Position numbers and translations under genes: made by a program
In this document: positions 6,626-13,499 of the stretch, piece after piece
Position numbering within the stretch: position 1 is the first letter of the stretch
How the letters are laid out: each line of letters opens with the position of its first letter
Notes under the pieces: generated by a model
The model's database searches: none
What the model was told of the DNA's origin: nothing
Seen by the model: the letters and a program-made list of their open reading frames with translations, nothing else
Source of the DNA: JAEUIA01 sp034440255
Lineage (GTDB): Bacteria; Planctomycetota; UBA1135; GCA-002686595
Length of the DNA: 15,615 nt
Assembly: GCA_034440255.1 (NCBI GenBank)
Contig: JAWXBU010000073.1
Span: 1 to 15,615, forward strand
Direction: 5' to 3'

Positions 6626-8218
6626 ATGACCAAGACCAAGATCTCCGAAACCAAACCGATGACGAACGCTCCTGAGGAAACGCCGATCGAGCGCTTGCAC
6701 CGCATGCGCGAACTCGCGCTGCAGGGCGGCGGCGCAGATCGCATCGCCGCGCAACACAAGAAAGGCAAGTTGACCGCGCGCGAGCGCATCGACTTCCTCG
6801 TCGACGAAGGCTCGTTCGTCGAACTCGATCGCTACGTCACGCACCGTTGCACCGACTTCGGAATGAGCGAGCAACAGTATCTGGGCGACGGCGTCGTCAC
6901 CGGCCACGCCCTCATCGACGGTCGGCCGATGTACGTTTTCGCGCAGGATTTCACGGTGTTCGGTGGATCGCTGTCCGAAACGCACGCCGAGAAGATCTGC
7001 AAGATCATGGATCAAGCGCTGAAGGTCGGCGTGCCCGTCCTCGGTCTCAACGATTCCGGCGGCGCACGCATCCAAGAGGGCGTGTCGTCGATGGGCGGCT
7101 ACGCCGAAATTTTCTGGCGCAACACGCGCGCCTCGGGAGTCATCCCGCAAATCAGCGCGATCATGGGACCGTGCGCGGGCGGAGCGGTTTACTCGCCAGC
7201 GATCACCGACTTCATCTGCATGGTCGACACGACGTCGTACATGCACATCACCGGCCCCGACGTCGTCAAATCGGTGACGCACGAAGTCGTGACGAGTGAA
7301 GATCTAGGCGGCAGTTCGGTGCACGCGTCGCGTTCCGGTGTCGCGCATTTCACGAGCCCCGACGACAAGAGCTTGATGCAGCTTTTGCGCAAGCTGATGT
7401 CGTACTTGCCGCTGAACAACGCGGAAGACCCGCCGTTCCGCGCGACGGACGATCCGAGCGATCGCATGGACCTCGAGCTCGACTCGATCGTACCGCTCGA
7501 CACACAAAAGCCGTACGACATGAAGCGCATCGTCGAGCGCGTGGTCGACGTCTCTTCGTGGTTCGAAGTGCAATCCGAGTTCGCGCAGAACTTGATCATC
7601 GGTTTCGCGCGCCTCGGAGGTCGCGTCGTCGGCATCGTCGCGAATCAGCCGGCCGTGCTCGCCGGATGCTTGGACATCGACGCGTCGACGAAGGGCGCGC
7701 GCTTCATCCGCTTCTGCGACGCCTTCAACATTCCGATCGTGACGTTCGAAGACGTGCCGGGTTTCTTGCCCGGAACCGCGCAGGAGTACGGCGGCATCAT
7801 CCGCCACGGCGCGAAGATGCTGTACGCGTACTGCGAAGCATCGGTGCCGAAGTTGACCGTCATCACGCGCAAAGCCTACGGCGGCGCGTACGACGTCATG
7901 GGCAGCAAGCACGTGCGCGCCGACGTGAATTTGGCGTGGCCGACGGCGCTCGTCGCGGTGATGGGGGCAGCGGGTGCCGCGAAGATCATCCACAAACGCG
8001 AGATCGAATCAGCCGCGGATCCGAAAGCGATGGAAGCGCAGAAAACGGCCGAGTACGAGCACACGTTCAACAATCCCTACAAGGCGGCCGCGCGCGGTTT
8101 CATCGACGACGTGATCGAAGCGAGTCGCACGCGTCCGATGCTGATTCGCTCGCTCGAGCTGCTGAAGACGAAGCACGAGGATCGGCCGGTCAGGAAGCAC
8201 GGGAACATTCCGCTGTAA
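6626..8218 (+). CDS. pccB: Propionyl-CoA carboxylase, carboxyltransferase (beta) subunit
   Basis: The 530-residue product is a full-length acyl-CoA carboxylase beta subunit, with two crotonase-like halves at roughly 25-270 and 285-520. It transfers CO2 from carboxybiotin to an acyl-CoA. Visible signatures are FGGSLSETHAEKI (112-124), NDSGGARIQEG (142-152), GPCAGGAVYSPA (181-192; acyl-CoA oxyanion hole), KAYGGAYDVMGSK (416-428; second oxyanion hole) and the family ending RKHGNIPL. Asp423 in GGAYD corresponds, by alignment from memory, to Asp422 of Streptomyces PccB, which favours propionyl-CoA over acetyl-CoA. A methylcrotonyl-CoA carboxylase is less likely given the linked epimerase and mutase. 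ATG 6626 lies 7 bases after the zinc-ribbon stop with no clear Shine-Dalgarno sequence; ATG 6659 (residue 12) is an alternative start. It is the last gene of the operon and faces the kinase gene convergently. Its biotin carboxylase and carrier partners lie 5.3 kb away at 13500-15535. Confidence 0.95.
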   Translation: MTKTKISETKPMTNAPEETPIERLHRMRELALQGGGADRIAAQHKKGKLTARERIDFLVDEGSFVELDRYVTHRCTDFGMSEQQYLGDGVVTGHALIDGRPMYVFAQDFTVFGGSLSETHAEKICKIMDQALKVGVPVLGLNDSGGARIQEGVSSMGGYAEIFWRNTRASGVIPQISAIMGPCAGGAVYSPAITDFICMVDTTSYMHITGPDVVKSVTHEVVTSEDLGGSSVHASRSGVAHFTSPDDKSLMQLLRKLMSYLPLNNAEDPPFRATDDPSDRMDLELDSIVPLDTQKPYDMKRIVERVVDVSSWFEVQSEFAQNLIIGFARLGGRVVGIVANQPAVLAGCLDIDASTKGARFIRFCDAFNIPIVTFEDVPGFLPGTAQEYGGIIRHGAKMLYAYCEASVPKLTVITRKAYGGAYDVMGSKHVRADVNLAWPTALVAVMGAAGAAKIIHKREIESAADPKAMEAQKTAEYEHTFNNPYKAAARGFIDDVIEASRTRPMLIRSLELLKTKHEDRPVRKHGNIPL

Positions 8219-8342
8219 GGGCCGCGGGCAACGGCCGGCGAGTGCGCTTCACTCCAGACCTCGACGACCTGGAAGATTCGACTCAGCGGCTTAGAACCGC
8301 ACCGCGAACAGCATCCGATCGCTCTCTCGACACGCTCTTGGA

Positions 8343-11189
8343 TCAGGGATCCACGACCCGCGCGACCCTCAGCCCGACATCCTCTTTGCCCTGATCGGGG
8401 AAAACCAGCGAGCGAGCCGAGAGCCGCAGGCTCAACTCGTCACTGGTCCAACCTCCTCCGCGTGTCGATCGCCGTTCCAGTCGGCTAGATCGATCCAAGC
8501 CGTCCCCCGGTCGCAGGTCGATGGCGTCCTTGCTGTCTGCATAAGGATCCGCGCACATCTCGAGCACATTGCCCATGATGCAATGGAGACCAAAGTCGTT
8601 CGGCACGAAGCTGTCGACGGGCCGGTGAATGCGCGAGCCGTCGTTCACGATCGGGCGCTGGGGCTTGATGTTCTTTCCGCGAGCGTACGAAGCATCCGCG
8701 AAACTCACCTGGTGCTGTACGTCCGCGAAATCCGCGGACCGACCGAAGCGTTCGTTCGTCCCCGCACGAGCCGCCCACTCCCACTGCAACTCCGTCGGAA
8801 GTACGCACCCGATTCGGCCGATGATGCGCAGGGCCTCGTGCCACGAGACGTTCTCGACAGGATTGCAGCGCGTCACCCGCGGCGACTCGATGATGTCGTA
8901 ACCGGGATAGTTGCGGCTCGGCATCTCGCCCGTGAGATGGAGCCACTGTCCTTGAGTCATCTCGTACTTCGAGATGAAGAATGGATCGAGGCGTTCACTC
9001 CTCATGCGTTCGGTCGCACGCGCGTCGGGATCGAAACGCACCTGCTGTGGGTCCGTGGTCTGGGCTCCAGCCGTGGCCAATCCTCCCGGCAAGAGCACCA
9101 ACACGATCCCTGTGTCGTGCTCGAGCCCGTAGCGTCCGCTCTCAGTCGCCCTCGGACGTGCACCCGTGAGCATCATCCAAAATTCCCAGAGTCCCGAGCG
9201 CGGATCTCGACGCAACGGGACTAGGCCGACCTGCGGCGTGAGGATCATGCTGGCGTACAGCGGGCACTGCTCTGGATTGCGAATCGATGCAAGCGCTTCG
9301 TTCCATTCCCGCGCGTGCGCAGCGATCGACTGCTCACGAACTCCCTCACACTGCTCCAGGCGCGCGTCGATGACCCTCACCTGCGCTTCGAGCCGCGCTC
9401 GATTCATGACCAACGCCTCCAGGGTCGCGCGCTTCTCCTCTTCATCGGGCGCGGTGAAACGGACAACGGTGGTGCTTTGCCTACGCGCTCTGCACGCATT
9501 CGCTTGCGCGGTCCACCATTCGAGCTCCCGCGGCAAGACACGCAATCCCGATTCGAACGTCTCTTCCCACTCGCTTTGAAGTGAAGTGAGCGTCGTCACA
9601 TCGTCGGGACAGAGGGCTTCACCCGCGGGTGGTACCTTCAGCACAGCTGGCGACTTGGCGTCGATGTATTGCTCAGCGAGCAACTGTTCCATCATCGCCG
9701 CGCGCGTCTCTGCGGTCGAAATGGATTCCTCGACACGCAGGTCGTCGGTGCCTCGGATCTCGCTGGCGCGCCCAGCCGACAGCCCGAATCGTTCAAGCCC
9801 TCTCAGTTCCGCCGCGCGATCTGAACTTTGGTCGAGGAATGCCCGAACTTCCTGAGCCCATGCGCGGAGCTTCTGCGTCGAATTCGGATGGATCGGCCAC
9901 AGTCCATCCAGTTGATCGACCAGTGCGGATGCTCGGTGCGCATCTGCTCGCAGGCCAAGGTCATTCGCGCGCACGCGTTCACGCCAAGCACCGAAAAATC
10001 CAGCGCTCGCGATCACGACCATCAGCGAAGACAAGAGCACAGCGGCGGTTCGATTGCGCGAGATCCACTTGCGGAGTTCGGTCAACGGTCCTGACCGGTA
10101 CGCGCGCACGACCCGCACCTCGAGGTACGCGCGCAAGTCGTCCGCGAGTTCGTTCATGGTCGCGTAACGCTTCGCGACGTCGCGTTGCATCGCCTTCTCG
10201 CAGATCGCGACGAGCTCAGGCGCGATCGTGCGTCGAAACTCGGTGACGCGCGGCGGCGGCCCGGCGAGCACTCGAACCCACACAGCGCGATTGTTCTTGT
10301 TGCCCTCAGTGCTCGTGGAATACGGCGGGACACCCGCGAGCGTCTGGTAGAGGATCGCGCCGACGCTGTAGACGTCGCTCGCGGCCGTGACGAGTTTGCC
10401 GTCGCCGCTCGCTTGCTCGGGGGACATGTACGCCGGTGTTCCGAGCACGCGGCCGTCCTCCGTGAGGAAAGCCGACTCATCACCGGAGTCCAGCGCGCCA
10501 CGGCGTGCGGACCGCAGTCCCTCGCTCTCCGTCTCGCCTGATCTCACGTGGAGGTCCGGTCGATCGACGAGGCGTGCCAGCCCCCAGTCCATGACGTACA
10601 CCTCGCCGTGACTGCCGACCATCACGTTCATCGGCTTCAGATCGCGGTGGAGCACGCCTCGCTCGTGCGCGTATCCCATCGCCTCGCACACGCGCAGGAT
10701 GACGTTGAGCACGCGCGTCGCGGACCATCCCTCGGCGCCGCGCTCGGCCAGAGGAATCACCTCTTGAAGCGTCCGTCCTCGCACGAGCTTCATCGTGAAG
10801 AAGATGCGGCCCTCGGGATTCAGGCCGATGTCGTGCACGGGCACGATCCCAGGGTGATCGAGTTGGCTCGCGACCTGCGCTTCCTCGAGGAAGCGCGCAT
10901 GTAATTGCAGGCGCTCCGAACTCGAGGAGGGATCGAGCAGCGCCGCGTCGTCTTCACGCAGCACCTTCATCGCCAACTCGCGGTGCATGTCGACATCGTG
11001 CACACGCAGCACGCGTCCCATCCCGCCACGGCCGATCTCGGTCAGGACCTGATAGCGCGTGAACGCGTGACGGCGCTCGAGCAATCGTGCGATCAGTTCG
11101 TCGAACTCGAGTCTAGGTATCGCCGGAACGACGGTTCCGTCTTGCCAAACTCGCTCGACTTTCCCGTTGTTCGTCTGCACGTCGGACAC
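8343..11189 (-). CDS. Transmembrane Ser/Thr protein kinase (PknB type) with extracytoplasmic SUMF1-like domain
   Basis: The 948-residue product has a cytoplasmic kinase domain at about 46-355. The P-loop GRGGMGRV is at 53-60, ATP lysine Lys75 (AMKVL), catalytic HRDLKPMNV at 181-189 (Asp183, Asn188), metal-binding DWG at 201-203 in place of DFG, and SPEQA at 256-260. The kinase looks active. The activation segment (204-255) is long and Ser/Thr-rich. A membrane helix lies at about 382-402. A charged, probably helical region follows to about 640. An SUMF1/formylglycine-enzyme-like domain spans about 690-946 (VENVSWHEAL, LPTELQWEWAARAG, GNVLEMC, TRGGGWTS, GLRVAR). The segment GGGWTSDELSLRLSAR lacks the two active-site cysteines of true formylglycine-generating enzymes, so this domain more likely binds a ligand or partner. 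The start is GTG 11189, without a clear Shine-Dalgarno sequence, 22 bases after the protease stop. It is the last gene of a three-gene operon. Confidence 0.92.
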   Translation of the reverse strand: MSDVQTNNGKVERVWQDGTVVPAIPRLEFDELIARLLERRHAFTRYQVLTEIGRGGMGRVLRVHDVDMHRELAMKVLREDDAALLDPSSSSERLQLHARFLEEAQVASQLDHPGIVPVHDIGLNPEGRIFFTMKLVRGRTLQEVIPLAERGAEGWSATRVLNVILRVCEAMGYAHERGVLHRDLKPMNVMVGSHGEVYVMDWGLARLVDRPDLHVRSGETESEGLRSARRGALDSGDESAFLTEDGRVLGTPAYMSPEQASGDGKLVTAASDVYSVGAILYQTLAGVPPYSTSTEGNKNNRAVWVRVLAGPPPRVTEFRRTIAPELVAICEKAMQRDVAKRYATMNELADDLRAYLEVRVVRAYRSGPLTELRKWISRNRTAAVLLSSLMVVIASAGFFGAWRERVRANDLGLRADAHRASALVDQLDGLWPIHPNSTQKLRAWAQEVRAFLDQSSDRAAELRGLERFGLSAGRASEIRGTDDLRVEESISTAETRAAMMEQLLAEQYIDAKSPAVLKVPPAGEALCPDDVTTLTSLQSEWEETFESGLRVLPRELEWWTAQANACRARRQSTTVVRFTAPDEEEKRATLEALVMNRARLEAQVRVIDARLEQCEGVREQSIAAHAREWNEALASIRNPEQCPLYASMILTPQVGLVPLRRDPRSGLWEFWMMLTGARPRATESGRYGLEHDTGIVLVLLPGGLATAGAQTTDPQQVRFDPDARATERMRSERLDPFFISKYEMTQGQWLHLTGEMPSRNYPGYDIIESPRVTRCNPVENVSWHEALRIIGRIGCVLPTELQWEWAARAGTNERFGRSADFADVQHQVSFADASYARGKNIKPQRPIVNDGSRIHRPVDSFVPNDFGLHCIMGNVLEMCADPYADSKDAIDLRPGDGLDRSSRLERRSTRGGGWTSDELSLRLSARSLVFPDQGKEDVGLRVARVVDP

Positions 11190-11211
11190 TTGGCGCAGCG
11201 CTCGCCGCGGA

Positions 11212-12648
11212 TCAACTCGAGAGCGAGAGATCGGCGGCCGCTACACGAATCTCAGGAATGGTAGCCGGTTCGGCGTGGCGTGGCGTCACCGCGGGTGTCA
11301 CCGGGACGCCGTTGGATTGCAGTGCCTGGAGAATGGTCTGCAGGTCGGTCGTCGGATGGTTCGCGCGCAGCAGGGCGACCGCGCTCGCCACGAACGGAAC
11401 GGCGAACGAAGTGCCGGTCAGGGTCATGGGTGGCAAACCGTTGGGCTGGACTTGGATTCCATGACCCGGTGCACACAGATCGAGTTGACCGCTCCAACAC
11501 GACGTGCCCGCAACCGCCGGCGAGTCCGCGTAAGTTGCACCAACCGTGATCGCGCTCCCGAAACACGCGGGAAAAACCACGCCAGGTACGTAGCTGCCCT
11601 TGTTACCAGCCGGCAGGACGACCACCACTCCGCGAGCGTTGAGATTGACCAATGCCGCCGTCATCGCCGCGCCGGTGACCGGCCAACACACGCAATCGGT
11701 GTCGGAGAAGCACTCGTTGTTCCCTAGGCTCATCGAGACCACCGCGAGGCGATCGCCGAACTGGTCCTTCCACTTCACGTCGATGTCGACGAGTGCTGCC
11801 GTGACGTTGGTGCTCCAGACCTTGCCGTCGGCTTCGTCGCAGCGCAGGGCCAGAATGCTGCACCACGGTTCGCTCTCCGCGATGACGTAAGCCACCCTCG
11901 TCCCGTGATTGAGCGTGTTGCCGAGCGCAAACGTGGGTTCCTCGTTCGCGCTGTTCGGGTACCCGCGCGCGTACGCCTTGCGACCCACGATCCGGCCTTC
12001 GAGCTCCGCTACCGCGACTTCTGCGCCGAGTACGGTGACGCTCTCGGTAACGCGGTCATCGAGCACGGCGACGACCGGACCCTTTCCTGAATGAACGACA
12101 TCCGGCCAGCCGATGCGTACGAGCACTTGATCCAGGGTCGTCGGTGCTCGCGCGGGAGAACGAAGGGCCTGTGGACTGAACGTGCGATCCTCTTCGACGC
12201 GCACCCTGAAGGTCCTCTCGCCGTCCGGCGTGACCGGAACAGTCGTGATCCATTGTGTGAGTTGCAGCACATCAACGGCCTCGAGGTCCAACGAAAGGAA
12301 CGGGATGGTGGGGTAGCGCCGAGCGGAGCGTTGGGACAACGGAACGACTTTGCTCAAGAACGTCGACTGAGCTTTTGCGATCGCTTGTCTTCGCTGCGCT
12401 CTCTCGGCGGGGTCGTCGGGAGCCGTGAGAGCTTCACCGGGTTTCCCGACGACGCCGTCGAGTTGGACGATCACGCGCATGCTGGGCTGGCCCGCGCTCG
12501 CGAACTGGCCTTCGAACTTGCTGAGTTCGCTGCGTTCATCCCAACTTGCGTGCACGACTGCGGGCCGCCTGAGCAAGTACCACCACGCGAATCCGAGGAG
12601 GCACACAGTCAGGATCACGAGCCCGATTCGAATAGAGCGCTTGGACAT
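11212..12648 (-). CDS. Membrane-anchored subtilisin-like (S8 family) serine protease
   Basis: The 478-residue product has a membrane helix at about 8-26 after a basic start, then a probable propeptide (about 55-150; MRVIVQLD... and RRYPTIPFLSLDL resemble I9-type prodomains). The S8 catalytic domain spans about 170-445. The triad is Asp197 (VAVLDD), His248 (NHGTRVA) and Ser414 (TGTSFAVPF). The oxyanion residue is Asn349 (PAGNKG). The surroundings are divergent: DDR replaces the usual D-S/T-G after Asp197, and HGTRVAY replaces HGTxVAG. Eight cysteines (263, 270, 313, 319, 321, 362, 384, 392) fall in the catalytic domain, consistent with disulfides in an exported protein. The protease probably faces the periplasm. 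Its substrate is unknown. ATG 12648 has AGGAG at 12655-12659, 6 bases upstream. It is the middle gene of the operon, 21 bases after the exported protein gene. Confidence 0.9.
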   Translation of the reverse strand: MSKRSIRIGLVILTVCLLGFAWWYLLRRPAVVHASWDERSELSKFEGQFASAGQPSMRVIVQLDGVVGKPGEALTAPDDPAERAQRRQAIAKAQSTFLSKVVPLSQRSARRYPTIPFLSLDLEAVDVLQLTQWITTVPVTPDGERTFRVRVEEDRTFSPQALRSPARAPTTLDQVLVRIGWPDVVHSGKGPVVAVLDDRVTESVTVLGAEVAVAELEGRIVGRKAYARGYPNSANEEPTFALGNTLNHGTRVAYVIAESEPWCSILALRCDEADGKVWSTNVTAALVDIDVKWKDQFGDRLAVVSMSLGNNECFSDTDCVCWPVTGAAMTAALVNLNARGVVVVLPAGNKGSYVPGVVFPACFGSAITVGATYADSPAVAGTSCWSGQLDLCAPGHGIQVQPNGLPPMTLTGTSFAVPFVASAVALLRANHPTTDLQTILQALQSNGVPVTPAVTPRHAEPATIPEIRVAAADLSLSS

Positions 12649-12669
12649 CGGCGACTCCTGGGCGGGCGA

Positions 12670-13242
12670 CTATTGCTCGGCCAATGTGAACTCGTAGGTG
12701 ATGCCGTACGCCTCGGCATGCACGCGGACGCAGCGTTCCGCCGGGTCCGTCGGGTGCCGAACGTCGAACCATGTCGGTTCCACTGGCAGGCCGAGGCGAT
12801 CGAACTCGCCGTCCACCTCCATGTCGTCGAACGTGTACTTCTCATTGAGCGCATTCACCAACTCGAGATCGACCTTCATCTTGACGTCGTCGTACTTGAA
12901 GACGATCGAGTTCGGGCCGCCCGCCTTGACGAGCACTCCGGGGTCCCCGGCTGCATTGCCGATCATCAGCGCATCGGTGTTCCGGTGCCACAGGTCGTAC
13001 TGGAACGCGAAATAGACGTTGTCTTTCCAGAAGACCTGAGCCTCCTCGTGATGCGTGTCGTCGTAGCGAAGATCGATGTCGCAGCCGTTGAGTCCGATTT
13101 GGCCCATCGTCCTGTCCAAAGCCGGTTTGGCGAGTGCAGGCTCGACACGCGGTGAGGAAGCACTCCGAACCATTCGCGGAGCGAGGACCGCACAGGCGAT
13201 GACGGAGAGTGAACCGAGGGCGAGGACAGATTTGGTCAACAT
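12670..13242 (-). CDS. Exported protein of unknown function, possible lipoprotein
   Basis: I do not recognise this 190-residue protein. Residues 1-17 form a signal peptide with Lys4, a hydrophobic core and the sequence VIAC, which fits a lipobox with Cys17 as lipidation site. Because hydrophobic residues continue to about 21, an ordinary signal peptide cleaved near residue 28 is also possible. The mature part is acidic, beta-rich in appearance and aromatic-rich (QVFWKDNVYFAFQYDLW at 69-85; IVFKYDDVKMKVDLEL at 113-128). Two further cysteines (54, 171) could pair. No catalytic motif is visible. ATG 13242 has a strong GAGGAG site at 13249-13254, 6 bases upstream. It is the first gene of the operon with the protease and kinase, and may be a substrate, ligand or inhibitor of one of them; that is inference from position only. 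Confidence 0.8.
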   Translation of the reverse strand: MLTKSVLALGSLSVIACAVLAPRMVRSASSPRVEPALAKPALDRTMGQIGLNGCDIDLRYDDTHHEEAQVFWKDNVYFAFQYDLWHRNTDALMIGNAAGDPGVLVKAGGPNSIVFKYDDVKMKVDLELVNALNEKYTFDDMEVDGEFDRLGLPVEPTWFDVRHPTDPAERCVRVHAEAYGITYEFTLAEQ

Positions 13243-13499
13243 CGAAGACTCCTCGAGAGAAGGGGTTGGGGACGTGCTATCTCGGAACCCTCGCGCGAGC
13301 GGCGCGCGGCCTTACGCGATTTGTCCGAAACAGTTGTCGCGCGGGAAGGCGGTGGACAACGCGAGCGAAGCGGGGGGCGCGACGGACAATCGGAGAGTCT
13401 GTATCTCGGTGTCGGAAAGCGCAAGTCGGCCTCGAAACGCCCCTTGCGGCTCTTTCCAGTGGCCCGATCGCCCCGCGGACGTTGTGATACTCACCCCCT
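13243..13499. promoter_or_regulatory. Divergent intergenic region with TTGTCC/GGACAA motifs and a CTCGCGCGAG palindrome
   Basis: This 257-base region separates the minus-strand signalling operon from the biotin carboxylase gene and must hold both promoters. It contains the perfect 10-bp palindrome CTCGCGCGAG (13290-13299), TTGTCC at 13321-13326, TTGTC at 13334-13338, and GGACAA at 13354-13359 and 13384-13389. TTGTCCG (13321-13327) and CGGACAA (13383-13389) form an inverted repeat. For the plus strand, GATACT at 13486-13491 with an upstream TGT is an extended -10-like sequence. It would start transcription within a few bases of ATG 13500. I see no convincing promoter on the minus strand. The open frames crossing this region are shadows. 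Confidence 0.4.

Noticed and set aside
8219..8354. Possible terminators between the convergent pccB and kinase genes
   Set aside because: Short stems exist (GGCCG/CGGCC at 8219-8236, GAGTG/CACTC at 8240-8254, TGGATC/GATCCA at 8339-8353). None is followed by a T-run on either strand, and stems of 5-6 bp are expected by chance here.
8343..9122. The SUMF1 region as a working sulfatase-modifying enzyme
   Set aside because: The expected cysteine pair near the C-terminal GGGW segment is missing, and no sulfatase gene is present in the window.
12091..13155. A 354-codon plus-strand frame across the protease and exported-protein genes
   Set aside because: It crosses two minus-strand genes with good ribosome sites and domain or signal-peptide evidence. 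The plus-strand translation has no family features.
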